Below, piece by piece: positions 45,415 to 57,655 of a DNA stretch of 64,000 nt. The stretch's first letter is position 1; every line of letters starts with the position of its first letter. The notes beneath the pieces are model-generated. The model did not search any database. It was not told the origin of the DNA and saw only the letters and a list, made by a program, of their open reading frames with translations. The DNA comes from Isoetes taiwanensis. Taxonomy: Eukaryota; Streptophyta; Lycopodiopsida; Isoetales; Isoetaceae. Made by a program: the position numbers and the translations under genes. The stretch lies in contig JAJEKV010000002.1 of assembly GCA_021234155.1 (NCBI GenBank), forward strand, positions 22,099,726-22,163,725, read 5' to 3'.

Positions 45415-46943
45415 CGCTATTAGAAATGAATTTGGGAATTTAGAACTGCTTTAAGTCGGGAAGCATAGTGGGGGAAACAGGACAGGAACTAATGCTTCAA
45501 GGTGCAATCTGCCCCATAAAATCTCAATCCCAGCAGTAAGTGAGCTTTTTTTTCTCCCTGATTTTTCAGGGCCAATTCTTGCTCTACCAGATAATTAGAC
45601 ACATTACTGTGGTAGTGTGGTGGCAAATTATATGCAATTGGAGCAATAATGCTGAAGAAAAGCATATTACTGGCCCAACCTAAACTTTTCTCTCATGAGC
45701 CATTCAATGCTATTTATCTCCAAAACTTCTTTGGCTTTCGAAGACATGACCTAGATTGAAATGAAGTAAGTATTATTAGTGCGTGCTCCGTGTTGCCACG
45801 CATAAAGCAGTGGCGTGAGTTTCTTTCTATGATCACCCAAAGGTGCTATGATTACGCGGTACATTACTGCGCTCCCTATGATTATGGGTTTCACCACCAA
45901 GGGGGATTGCCCATATGGAAAATAGTTATTTTTCAATTTAGCAGTGCCACCTCAAGTTATGAGGTGTCAAAATGGTAGGGGTACTAGGCTTGGCCACATG
46001 ACAAAGTTTCTTGGCAGCCACCTTTAGACACGATTCTAATACGAGAGAGGCCTGTGCATCCAATCTTGACGAGGACCCCCGAGATAACAGCAGGTGAGAA
46101 ACTACTATTCAATCTTCTTCTTCCTCTCCACTGCTCTTCTTCCTCTCCACTGCTGTCTCTTAACAACAGTTAACTAGCCTGTTAAGAATGGCACTCAAGG
46201 CACCCAAAAAAAGGGTACACTGAAAATCAACCTCCGCACAAAAATGGGGGCCTCTACCTCCGAAATAGAGGGTGAGCTCGCCTAAAGTGATGCATGTGGC
46301 CATGCCTACTAGTACCACTAGGGCTGAGGTGGCGGCAACCTAGGATACCCATTGAAGGCTGCCATGATGGGCCATACAAAAACTTGAAAAAATAAACACT
46401 TTTTTTTATGAACAATCATAATCACATATGTTAAACAATCGCTTTAACAATGTTTGAAGTTATCAATTGAGCCTTAAATTTATCAAAATTGACTTATGCA
46501 GAGTTACATGTTTATGAAAACTAAAATTGAAACGAACAATGAATCTGCCATTGATTTGCAAAATAGACATATATGCCATACACACAACTATATTACCATA
46601 ACAAAAAATTGAAACAATAAATAAATGCAATAAAACTGAAGCACACTTACTAGAAATGATTTGATGCAGCTACTTGCCCTTCAACAACATAAATCTCCTC
46701 TTTCATATGCAGTTGTGTTCATATGGAGTTACCATTTACCAACTCTGTAAGCTCAACAGTGATTTTATCATCTATCTATGTGCATGATTTCATGCTATGA
46801 AAGTAGCAATCCCTTATAATCTAGTTTTAGCCTCTGTGTACATGCGGGCAGAGCCTTGTATAGTAGCCTATAATCAGTAGCAAAATATTTAATACCCAAA
46901 GGATCCTGGCATGTTCAATTACTTATATAGAAACAAGTTCCCA
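45415..46943. other. Intergenic, no supported gene
   Basis: The E domain may have continued into 45415-45500 before truncation, but no clear motif remains. A CTTCTTCCTCTCCACTGCT unit is doubled near 46120-46155. The rest is AT-rich. Confidence 0.4.
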
Positions 46944-47027
46944 TTAATAATAATAATAATAATGTATTGAATCATGCCCTTTTTGGACCTTAAGGTCATG
47001 GGGCAGCAAATGTACAATGTAAAAACT

Positions 47028-50000
47028 TCATAAATTTGAAAGAAAAGAATGATGGGAATCTATATCCTTGATAAATCTACCAAGAGTATATGGTTCCATC
47101 TCAAAAATCAAGTGAAATCGCGCAATGTCTACACCATATTTCATCCTGATATGTGCATAAGCAAAACATTCCAGCAAAACATGTTTTTCATCCTCAATAC
47201 TTCCATGTGTGCAGAATGAGCATAACCTGTTTTCCTTCGGTACCCCTGACCATCTGCCCGTTTCTGACCTCAGGTGATGGGAACTCATCCTGTACCTTGC
47301 CACCATATGTTTCAAATATCTCGGTATGTTTGAATTGGATAATCGTGTTCTTTGTAAATAACCATCGATTTATTTCATCCGGATATTCTTTGCATTCTAC
47401 TTCCCTTCATTTGCCATAATCTAGAAAGCGCAAGTTTCACGCACCAAATCCCGCACCCCCTGACTCGAGTCCGGCCAATTTTTCTTACGTTATACCCCAA
47501 CTTCGCCGCCCACTTCATCAAATCTTGCCCCAACCCGATGCCTAGGATTGCTCATAAGCAATTTTTGAAGGTCTATGAGCGGGCTGCAGCTTGACCCTGT
47601 TAGCAAAATTTATGGCTTGACACAGAGCTTCAACTTCCAACGGAAGCATAGCCGCTTCCGCAAGCATAATGGCAAATGGTGTCTGAGATTTCACACCCAA
47701 TTCTTCTACCAGAAACACTTTCAAAACGGACTCAATCCGCTTCCATTGTCTCGCAGATAGGCTAGGTCCCCAAATCGGAGAACCATACAGTACCACTGTT
47801 TGAACAAGAGTCTTGAATAGAGTCTTCCTCAGTGGCCAACTAGACAAATTTGCGCTCCAACATCTATTCATCATAGCGTACAGGGCTTTCTTCCCTCCTG
47901 ATACCCGTTTGTCAACATATATGTTCCATGAATATCTTGCATCAAATTCCAAGCCTAAATATTTATAACTGTTTACATTTTCCAGGGGCTGATCCTTATA
48001 GAAGAAAAAAGAGGGCGGTCCCACGGTCCCAACGACCATCACTTTTGTCTTGGTTAAGTTTCATCGACATTGCCTTCTCACTTTGCAAAATTGCTCTAAA
48101 TGGTGTAACATCTCCCCGAGGCCACATCTAGATGTAGATACCAAAATGACATCATCTCAAGCAGCACAAGAGCATTTGCGGCGGTGTAGACTCCCATATC
48201 CGTACCAAACAAGCATCTCTGCTGCATCCATGTATCCAATTCATCGATATAAATGCCAAAGAGTGTCGGAGACAAAGGACACCCCTGTCTCACGCCTATG
48301 GTGCTGTGAATATCAATGTCTGCATGTTTGGATAATTTGACAACAACTTCTGAATAAAGTTCTGCCACGGCAGCCCTCAAATTTTGAGGGACCCCAATTT
48401 GTTCCATTCTCTTTCCCAAATTCTGCCTTGGCACTGTGTCGAATGCCTTGGAAAAATCTATGAATGCCACGAACAGTGTGTGTCTCGGACGCTTAGCATG
48501 CTCACAGAGAACTCTCAGCACTAACGCATGGTCCAATGTGCAATGGTCTTTCCGGAAACCAGCCTGTACAATACTCCGTTTGTCATTCATCTCAGCCCAA
48601 TGGCTTAATCTTTGTTCTAACAAAGTAGCCATAATCTTAGTGAAAGTATTGCCTATCAAAATCGTCCGATAGTTTGCAATCTGATGAGCATCACCACTCT
48701 TCAGGATCGGATGCACTCTATTTTCTCTCCATTCCCTTGGAAGTCCCTGCATTAAAGACGCATTCAAGAGACGGGTCAGCATGCTGATAGCTCTATATCC
48801 AGACCACTTGAAGAGTTCAACTCCCAAAACCCTCGCATGTCCAAGGCCTTGTCATTTGCCATTTTTGCAAAGTTTAATTTAACATCCGCATATGTGAAAA
48901 GTTCTTCATTAAGCCCGAGCTGCTCCATTGGTTCGTGGTATTTCATATAAGTTCCTAATATATTGACAAGTTGGGCTTGATCTAATTTAGCGGGGGGTTA
49001 CTCTTCGGTTGAAGAATTTTCCAGAATGATTTCGGGCTTTGGTGCAATTTCTGCTGTAACCAGTCTTGCCTTCTATTCATATATGCCCTCTTCTTCCTCT
49101 TCTGAGCAATTCTTTGTACCATTTTGGCTTATGTCTTGTCCCTTTTGGGATTTGTTTTCTAGCCTGCTTGCATTCAGAGTCATACCAGCTATTCCCCCTA
49201 CGCATTGTTGTGGAAGTTTTCCCAAACGTGGCCTTTGCAGCATCCTCAACTATCTGTGAAAAGGCTTCAATATCTGCCTTTAAATAGCCTGACCAATAAA
49301 AGCCATCAAGCAAATCCTCTAAAGTATTTTTATAGATAGAATGCTTTTCATATGCTAACTTTAGCTTTGTTTTCAACGTGTCTTATGCCCCCGTTCTTTT
49401 TGCGGATATAGCATCACATGCGATGTCAAAGAAGAGAGGAGCATGATCGATTCCAAAGTACTTCGCCCCATCGTAAATCCTCGATCAGGTCCGGATTTGT
49501 TTTGCTAAAACAAAATCAATTGCGCTTGCCCCGTTGTGTGTGATGCAGGTGTAACCACCAGAGTGAGGAAACATGTCAATCCCATTCAGTATCTTCAAGT
49601 CACAGGCGGTTCCAAATTCTAAAAACAGTCTGCCCATTGTGTTAGAGTCTTGATTAGCAGACTTCCTGGCATACCTCGTGATCTTCCACTTCCTCTAATG
49701 TGACATTCATTGGTCGCAAGATATGCTAAAGTCCGGTCTGATCCAATCCTCGCATTAAAATCACCAACCACCATTACCTGCGCATGCTCATGAAAAGCCA
49801 CCACTTCTTTGGACAAATCATGAAACGGATTTGTTTTATCGAATTCCCTGCCTTCATACAATTTCATTTGCAAGGGAGCATAATAACATATTGCAATCAT
49901 GAGAGTCTTATTTTTCAAACTGATTTCTATCCAGAGATGTTGATTCCGAATGTGTTTATGTTTCAGCTTTACCAAATGTGATACCTTGTCCTTGACATAA

Positions 50001-50203
50001 ACTGCTATGCCACCATGCCCTCGACCCATTTGTTTTGATTTCTCATTCCAAACATTTCCCACTAATTGGTATCCGAACAACATAGGCAAAGCTCTTGCCT
50101 GATGTTGCCATGTTTCTGTCACGAAAACCATATCCATATCACTCCAAACATCATGAACTGCCTCCATTTTTGCTTGGTTTGCTCCATGTGCATTCCAAGC
50201 CAT
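47028..50203 (-). pseudogene. LINE ORF2: endonuclease-RT-zinc domain, broken
   Basis: The endonuclease frame is 50203-49619: MAWNAHGANQAKMEAVHDVW, VFVTETWQ, GHGGIAVYVKDKV, VMVVGDFNARIG. A frameshift in a T-run near 49625 precedes the continuing EFGTACDLKILNGIDMFPHS and a later IDHAPLFFDI, the endonuclease end. The linker is 49376-49077. The RT frame 48827-48096 has QAGFRKDHCTLDHAL, FIDFSKAFDTVPR and GVRQGCPLSPTLFGIYIDEL. The expected YADD box reads AANA near 48170-48186. The RT tail is 48042-47542 (YKYLGLEFDARYSW, LYGSPIWGPSLSARQW). The zinc domain is 47315-47028 (CSFCTHGSIEDEKHVLLEC). At least four breaks prevent one polypeptide. Confidence 0.88.
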
Positions 50204-50224
50204 GCACCTTAAGGCCCGAAGTTC

Positions 50225-50935
50225 CTATGTCCGCTTCCTGCTGGTAATCACCGCCTTGCCATTCCTGTCAAGATATGCAATTACACCATTTTCCCTTGCC
50301 TCCTTCACCTTGGCCCACTCCTTCTTCTTGATTTCATTCTGAGCTTGCGTTAAATCAGGATCTAACCATAGTTTATGGCCCTTTAGCGCAGCCCTGTTGG
50401 CCATTATCCTGTCCCTATCTTCCACCTTGTCAAATTTGACAAGAATAGGCCGATGGGAGCTTCCTATCTTTCCTAACCTTCTACAGTGCACAAACCCTGG
50501 ATTGTGCAGATGCATAATTTCTTTGAAAAAATGACCAATTACCTCTGTTGTATTCTCATTTTCGGCTTCCTGGAGACCGCTGATTTTCAGATTTTTTGCT
50601 CTAAACTGCTGCTCACTTTGCTCTGCCGAGGTTTTCTCTAGGTTATCCCTAGTTGTGTCTGCCACTACATGCATAAGTTCTTGCTTAATTTCGTCCATAC
50701 GAAATTCTTTATGCCTTCCAATCATGCCGACCAGTTCTTGATTTTGAGCCTTGAGCTCCTGATTTTGCTTGGATAAATCTGTGTTTTGTGTAACCAGGAC
50801 CTGGACGGTTTGCTGTAAGGCATCCATTTGCTGCTTCAACTCTTGTAACAGAGCTATGATTTGCCCGCTGTCACCATCGTATTCGACCAGATCACCCTTG
50901 CCAGGTGATCCGATGCCCTTCTTCTTAGGAGGCAT
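50225..50935 (-). CDS. LINE ORF1 protein, intact frame
   Basis: 236 residues from ATG at 50935. The basic N-terminus (MPPKKKGIGSPGKGDL) is followed by a heptad-rich coiled coil (residues ~25-80: LLQELKQQMDALQQTVQVLV, then NQELKAQNQELVGMI). Next is an RRM-like or L1-ORF1-like region (KNLKISGLQEAENENTTEVI, VHCRRLGKI, RPILVKFDKVEDRDRIMANR). ORF1 proteins trimerise through the coiled coil and bind the element RNA. The frame is undamaged although ORF2 is decayed. The stop is UAG, in the same frame as the endonuclease ATG eight codons downstream. Confidence 0.85.
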   Translation of the reverse strand: MPPKKKGIGSPGKGDLVEYDGDSGQIIALLQELKQQMDALQQTVQVLVTQNTDLSKQNQELKAQNQELVGMIGRHKEFRMDEIKQELMHVVADTTRDNLEKTSAEQSEQQFRAKNLKISGLQEAENENTTEVIGHFFKEIMHLHNPGFVHCRRLGKIGSSHRPILVKFDKVEDRDRIMANRAALKGHKLWLDPDLTQAQNEIKKKEWAKVKEARENGVIAYLDRNGKAVITSRKRT

Positions 50936-50940
50936 ACCCT

Positions 50941-53038
50941 ATAATTAGATCCTTTGATTTTACAACCAACATTTATTCTTTCAGCCACTATTTCAGCCAT
51001 CAGTCAAGATCTGTAGAGAAGACTTTGTAATTCCAGTAGTGAGTCATGTTCATGTTCGAATGTTCCTATCTGCAAGGACATCAGTATTTTAGTAAATAGT
51101 TTCCGTCCTTCATTATGCTTGCTAGACATATTACTGATATTATGCTGATATTATGCCCGCCTCATATTGCATTGTTTGAAGATCTTCCATGCCGTTAATT
51201 GGAAAAGCATATGAAAATCTGTTTGGAGCACCATATAACTTCTGCATCTGTTTTATGTCAAATTTTGGCTTTCCTTCCACGAGGAGAGTATGAAAATCTA
51301 TATGAGTTAAGAATGCATCCGGATTGACGATCTTAAATAAAAAATTTATTTCATTTAAGAGAAAAGTTACTACTGCATTCTATTATCTTGTTTGTTATGG
51401 CGATGCATAAATAAAGATATGCTGGTTTTCTTATGTGCACAATATGCAACATTTATAATGGCAAGCGAAAGGAGATGCACATAGTATACATCTGAATCTT
51501 GTAGTAATTTTTCAGTGTCTTTTATGGTGTGATGACCAGATTGATTGGAGCATAAAACCAATTGACAAACCCTTGAAACTGAGGGGATCTACGAGACCAA
51601 AGTTACAAAGGTATACCTGAAATTATAAAGGTATACGTGAAGCCAAATTCAAGGGAAAAAAATATGAGAATTAAATATGAAGCCAATTTCTACGAGGCAT
51701 ATGTTTGAAGAAGAAAAAGAGCCCTTATATGAGATCGTGCATATCTCGAATTGTTATCGGGCATAAAAACAAATAAAAAATATGAGAGTTCAGATAGGCC
51801 GACATATGAATTCAAGAGGAATCTAGAAAGAACGGTACCTGGCATTGATGAATCATTGTGCAGACAACGAGGTTAAGCTGAATCCGGCTTGTAAACATAG
51901 ATAAGTCTTACTAATCTTACTGTGCTAAGAAGTGATCAAAAGGAAAAATCAAAATGGAAATGGGTCAAACAAGCTATAGTAACCGGTCAATCTCTTTGCT
52001 ACAGTAACCTAGCTGTAACATTCAATTATATTGAAACATTGCATAGCAAAAGCTGTAGAAAATACAACAGATTATGAGACCCATCGAGATATTTGCAGCA
52101 TGTTCCAAAACTTCAGCGGAAGAAAAATGCGGATAAGCCTTACTCTAGCAATACTTGATTACTAACTTAGAATGATAATGCTACCAATTACAATGAAACG
52201 TTACCTAGATCCTCACATGTGAATACTGCAGCTTCTAGCTAGGTTGCATGCAACCTTAGCTTTGACCTGACCTGAAAGCTTAGGACCCCTGAATGTTGCA
52301 CAGAACCAACTCCTCCTGTATGTACTAAAGAAAGAACACAACTCTTGCACTTGGTTCTTCCTGTACGGTTCTACAGATCTGATAGGAATACAACCTACAA
52401 TGCAATTAAAAGCTAACCAGATAATTGAAAATTATGGGGTCCTAAGAAGCACAGAACTTTCCTGTAGACTTGGTTAGATGTAAACTAGCTTTGCCTAACC
52501 TGATATTTTATGTTGCTCCTCTTCTTGAAGATCTTGCACAGAACCAAATCCTGCATCATATATAACAATAAAACTCTTGTATTTGGTGCTTCCTGCACAA
52601 TTCTACAGGTCTAATAGCAGGAAAACAACCTCCGCTTATATCATATAGTAAAATTCTAACAGACAACAGAAAATTATGTTGTTCTAAGAAGATATATATG
52701 GCAAAATTACAATCTATCTGGTAGCGAATCCTTTCATTGATTTGATATCGAAAATTTTCTGCTAACAAAGTCGCCAGCAAAAATACATAAAAAAAAAAAA
52801 AATCAGATTTGCCAATTTGATATACTCAATCAAGGCACCTTTTAAATAATCATGGGAGGTTAGCTTCAGCCATAATCTTGTAACAGCCCTTTGCTCTAAT
52901 GGCTTCTCTAACAGCCCATATTGGGCATACATACATGTGAATGACAAGTTTTTTCCTTTATATTATAGGAAGAAAAGTGGATGAAACAATTATAAACGGA
53001 AGGTGGAAGTGAAGGAATCAGAGTTTAGTTCACTTGTT
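50941..53038. other. Intergenic with a ~155-bp duplicated segment
   Basis: No gene supported. The segment at 52296-52449 is repeated in diverged form at 52534-52690 (TTGCACAGAACCAA-TCCT, ACAACTCTTG-A-TTGGT, TTCCTG-AC, GAAAATTATG). The period is ~238 bp. Confidence 0.5.
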
Positions 53039-53617
53039 TTATCTATAAGAACCGAGATGAATTCCGTGGCTTGAAGCATTGAAAGAACAATCAGGATTAT
53101 TTGGTACTACTATGGTAACACCACTACAAGTCTCCTCAATTTGAGAAAATGCCTCTATGATCTTTGTCCAGCAAGGCAATTTCAGCAAATTGAAGGAGAG
53201 GTTTGCCTCCACGAAACATCTCACCTCCATCTCCATTGCGTGCCCCATTCTTTGAATGGTTAAAACACTTCTCCCTTTGTTTAATTTTGCTTGAGCTCTC
53301 TTAGGCACTGGCGGCCGATCAGAGGATGTGGCATATGAGGATATGGCAGCAGGTGATGATTCAAGAAAAAGAGGTGAAGACAGATCTGTTCCAGCATACT
53401 CAATTGCATCAGAAGTATCAGAGACATTAGAATTCACATCACTAATTCTAGCTTCTGCCCTAGCTTCCATTTTATCATCATCAGGCACTTGTGGACATGC
53501 TGATCTACCCTTTCCGCCAATGCCACCTACATGTGCTATCATTCTCGTCTTTGTCCCTTTTCCTGGTTTCCCACAAAACTTACAATTCCATGTCCTATTG
53601 TCGTTGGTAATCTTCAC
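53039..53617 (-). pseudogene. hAT-like BED zinc-finger fragment
   Basis: A minus-strand frame of ~192 residues starts at a non-ATG codon. It contains a BED-type finger WNCKFCGKPGKGTKTRMIAH followed by VGGIGGKGRSACPQVP, the N-terminal domain of plant hAT transposases and their domesticated relatives. A Ser-rich linker follows. Near the end, CFVEANLSFNLLKLPCWTKI resembles the start of the transposase core (the stretch before DUF659). The frame then stops. No DDE/RNase H-like domain or dimerisation domain is nearby, so it is a truncated transposase gene or a short domesticated piece. Confidence 0.7.
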
Positions 53618-54149
53618 AACATTGACGCAAAATTAGTCCAAAGTGGTGACTCCTGGCGATGCATCTTGGCTTAAATATGCAAGTAAACATGTAATAGTTC
53701 AGCAAGCAAGTGTAAGCAAGTGAAAGAATACACATAAAAAATAACGAAATATGTTAAAGAATTCATGCATGCATGTGCATGAATGCAACTAAGGTTCTAT
53801 CAATCTATCAGCACGTACATTTAGAGAGCAATATAGATTCCTAATAATTGCATGTATGGCATACTGCATGCATATATAAACAGCATATGGAAACAATATA
53901 TGTAAACAAGCATGCTTCTACAATTCCTAGAGACAATGGAATTTAAGAATTCAAGGGTGACCAGTCAGAAGTTAAATTTTTCTAGCAGTAGATTCTCATT
54001 AGCAGCTCAACCTGGTTCACTCTTTAATTAAGCCAACAACCCTGGGTGACCTATAGCTATGAGGTAAAAAGAATCTTTTCATATTTACAATTCCAGAAGT
54101 TGGTTTAGCTATTCATTTCATCTAACCTATATGGTAAGCATATCTGAGG
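53618..54149. other. Intergenic, CATGCATG-rich
   Basis: No gene. Several GCATGCATG-type words. AT-rich. Confidence 0.4.
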
Positions 54150-54315
54150 TGCCAATTCATCCAATACCATGTTGGAGAAGGTAAACAAGTGATGACCTAA
54201 CACCCAAATAGTCGATGTAGAATGCTAGAACCACTACTCTAATGTCGATGCAGGCGAACTTCACAAGATTATTTATAAAGGGTCACTTACCTATGATTTT
54301 TATAATTTAATATAA
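54150..54315 (+). repeat. Direct repeat, left copy
   Basis: TGCCAATTCATCCAATACCA...TATAATTTAATATAA, ~166 bp. Repeated at 55005-55176 with a few substitutions and small indels. The segment between the copies is 689 bp. Confidence 0.85.
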
Positions 54316-54737
54316 CCAAGTACAAAACCATCATAAACAAAGCTCCGGGACAACGAGAAGCTCAGCCAGCCTATACAGGCCCTGTTAGTAGCATAATGCC
54401 CAGCCATCTCACATTCCAAGCCCTGTAGCGAGTGGTGGGGTGAACCTCGTATGCACATACCCTCTCAGCCCATGTCTGGCACTGGAGGACCTCTTACCAT
54501 AGGAGTTCACAAGAGTTTACTGACGTAGCATCCTCGTCAGGTGAACTACGTCCGGTGTCACAGAGCACAAATACAGAGAACATAGAACATGATTCATGTC
54601 GGAGCAATCCAGGCCACCGAACCTGGAAGCCCGACCCCGGAGGTTCCAAGAGACATCAAAGTACCAAAACAACAGTGGGACAATGCAAAGACCAAGACAT
54701 GTGATGTTCATTAGAATATTTACTATACATGTGCCAA

Positions 54738-54779
54738 GACATGGTAAGGTTGTATGGGCCCATACAACCTTACCATGTC
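54738..54779. repeat. Perfect 42-bp palindrome
   Basis: GACATGGTAAGGTTGTATGG-G is followed at once by its exact reverse complement with no loop (centre 54758/54759). Both strands therefore encode the same peptide RHGKVVWAHTTLPC here. Confidence 0.95.
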
Positions 54780-55004
54780 GAAGTAGCCTAGATTTCTGAT
54801 GAAGATTATAATCACAATTCAAAAATATCGATGAAGTCGCAAGCTTGTCATACTGATGTAGCTTTATACATTTCATTGAACAATAGAATTACTAGCATTC
54901 TCCCTTATGCAATGCTTACCATCACGAGCTCATTTCCCCCATAAGGAATGCTTCTATTAATTCCGTTAAGCATAACTTACCATACTTCCTACATGTAATT
55001 CCCT

Positions 55005-55176
55005 TGCCAATTCATCCAATACCATGTTGAAGAAGGTAAATAAGTGATGAAAACCTAACAACCCAAATAAGTCGATGTAGAATGCTAGAACCACTACTAT
55101 AATGTCGATGCAGGCGAACTTCACAAGATTATTTATAAAGGGTTACGTAGCTATGATTTTTTATAATTTAATATAA
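55005..55176 (+). repeat. Direct repeat, right copy
   Basis: Partner of 54150-54315. It begins TGCCAATTCATCCAATACCA. The two copies could be LTRs of a miniature retroelement or a local duplication. No primer-binding site or polypurine tract is convincing. Confidence 0.85.
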
Positions 55177-56129
55177 AAAAACCACTTCCTTAGATATGAA
55201 TTTATTGGCTCCATAATATGATTCTAGAAAACCTAGCACTTTCAATTCAAAAAATTCATAGGGTCTTATAACCACAACTGCTTATACCACCTGTCAAATG
55301 ATCCTACACTCAGGCTCCATCCTCGAGTGTCAAAAATACAATCAACTCATTAGCCTTGGAATTAATAACCTTATATTTCATAATTTCTTAGTTAATTATA
55401 TTCAACCATTAACAGCATGCATGTTCTTATTACTTGTGATTATACTACCCAACTCTTCATACTCTGATCTCCTTTGCTGCCTAAATTCTTCCATTCTGCA
55501 TAAGCTCAAATGCAATCCAAATCCATCCATAGGTACTTAGATTTATATTTAACATGCAAATAAAATGACTAAAAGTAATAAATTATCAAGTAAAAACAAA
55601 GACAAGAGAAAAGACATAAAACTAAAGCATAGACATGTCGTTGGAGTTCTACGCTCAAAGAAGTTCTTATCATCCAGCTTTGGTGTTGTTCTTCCAGCAG
55701 TTGCAAGAGACACTGTCTCATTCCTGTCCAAGCTATACCCTCATAATAAATTCTTAGCCAAATTTATATCCCAGATCATAAACCAATGATTAATTATGTA
55801 AAGCTTCAAGCAACCGTCAGCTTCATACATCTATTAGGATCCATATCTCTAGCAAGCATAAAAATCCCAGATGTAAATCCTAAAATCCCACTTGAGAGTT
55901 CTTCATGTATGGACCGCTGGCCCCCCTTGCAATTGTTTGCGCCTCAAAGGATTGGCTTCTAGCTCCAAGAACCAAACTGCAGAAGACTATACATAGTGCA
56001 GTCAATTCAGACTCAGCTTCACTCTTTTTGCTATATCTCCCTCATACAGATGAATTTCAGCCTCATCCGATCCAATCCGGAATGCTCATTCATGAATCTT
56101 TCCCACAAAAGAAAAATCAAGTAAATATA
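55177..56129. other. Intergenic, no supported gene
   Basis: AT-rich. The open frames at 55298-55540 and 55565-55789 have no recognisable motif. Confidence 0.4.
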
Positions 56130-56561
56130 TAGCAAAATCACAGGGGGTTCCAGGGAGATTTGATATGGATGTAAAAATAACAATTCCTGAAACCTAGACC
56201 ATATATCCTTAAAACAATTGAATGGGTTGTTATAAAAAAACATGGATTCAAGATAAAAAATAATCACATTAGCTCACTGGGTGCATTGGTTAAAGTAGTC
56301 TTATTGAGATATTGAGTTATTTTGGTAGAGGTTCGAGCCCCCGTATTTCATATTCTAAAATCTTAGGCAAAGTCGTATAGAGGTTCGATATTCCCTCAAA
56401 ACTATAGGCAAAATCGTATTTCATATTTCAAAATCATAGGCGCCTTCAATCATAAATGACTAAAAGTGAAACAAGAGGTGCCCAGAGGCCCCAGCATACG
56501 ATCTGGGTCGTAGGATCGATGAATCCGACGACTTTGGTAGTCCAAGTGCGCCTCGTTTAGA
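56130..56561 (+). repeat. Dispersed repeat with tRNA-like pol III boxes, copy 2
   Basis: Second copy of the repeat at 2218-2644. A box TAGCTCACTGG (56270-56280) and B box GGTTCGAGCCC (56330-56340) are retained. Copies begin at AGCAAAAT-ACAGGGGGTTCC and end at GCGCCTCGTTTAGA. No terminal inverted repeats were seen. Confidence 0.7.
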
Positions 56562-57655
56562 ACATGTAGTAAAAAGGATCTTTGTCGCTGAGATATGATC
56601 CTCTACAGTTCGACCACTAAAACTTCCCAGAGCTCCTTCTACCTTCATGTTCTGCAAAAGCTTTTTCAAAAAGGCAAAACCCTTGCTTGCTCTCCATGCT
56701 ACATGCATGTTCTATCATGCATGCATGTTCCATCTTCCATGCATGTCAAACATGCATATATGCACATGAGTACGTATACTGGCCCATCAAGTGGCCAGGA
56801 TCGTTACAGGAAGGTAATTTCAACCTGATTTTGCTATATTTGAGAAGATTTTGAGGCAGTTAGATTGCTTGAGAAGCTCTTCAAACACTGTCAAGACCTT
56901 TGATTCCTTCAAAACATCCCTTTAAACTCAATTTCAGCCCTCTCCTAAGTGGTTTCCACATGTCCTAGCCATGCCTAGTCCATGCCATAAGACATGTGCT
57001 CAGACTTTTTCTTCCTGATTAATCTCATCTTGGCTTTTCACATCCTTAGAACAATTCCAATCCTTTTTCCTGATGATCTTTCAAAAGCCCCCACCAATCC
57101 GATTGCTCCAGATATAGAGCCTCTCAATCAGCAAGTGCTAGTTCATGAGCATGATAATCAACAAACTCTTACCAATGTATACTTTATTCATAGTAGCATA
57201 TGCAAACCTCAAATTAACTAGGCAAAAACCCCCCTAAAAGAAGACATTGATGCAGATGAAATCACGAAGTTCTTGCATCCTCTCATGGAATTCGTCCCTG
57301 ATCTCCTCAGCCTTGGAAAAGCTCTTGAAAAATCTTTTTCCAAAGAGGCAAAACCTTGCTTATGTGCACTGCATGATGTATGCATGCCAAGGATGTGTAT
57401 GTACATACTTATATACATATACTAGATAGATCATTAAATACGTATGCTGGACCATCAAGTGGCCAAGTCCGTTACAACGGGGCAGAACATGCAAACACAC
57501 CCTCCGTGCGAAAAAACATGTAATCACACCCTTGCGGCACAAATATGCAAACACACCAGCATATTTAATGTCACACCAGCATCGGACACGTGGATGGCCA
57601 AATTTTTTAGAAAGGCTTGGGCTTTCCTTCGACCCTTATCCAGGTGATCAGAGCT
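56562..57655. other. Intergenic with a diverged duplication
   Basis: The stretch around 56650-56812 resembles 57318-57475: AAAGCTTTTTCAAAAAGGCA-type sequence, CATGCATG words, then TACGTAT-CTGG-CCATCAAG and TGGCCA-G-TCGTTACA. No gene supported. Confidence 0.4.

Larger units (their letters stand above)
46944..50940 (-). mobile_element. Near full-length LINE, copy D
   Basis: On the minus strand the order is ORF1 (50935-50225), APE endonuclease, linker, reverse transcriptase, thumb and C-terminal zinc domain. The 3' end has a GACCTTAAGGTC hairpin (46986-46997) and an (ATT)n tail at 46944-46963. It is related to copies A-C but is a different subfamily. The total is ~4 kb. ORF2 is broken by frameshifts and stops, and the RT catalytic box is altered, so it is no longer autonomous. 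The 5' UTR boundary was not located and no target duplication was found. Confidence 0.9.

Noticed and set aside
54150-55176. Confident TRIM/LTR element
   Set aside because: The direct repeats fit, but termini, primer-binding site and polypurine tract are not convincing.
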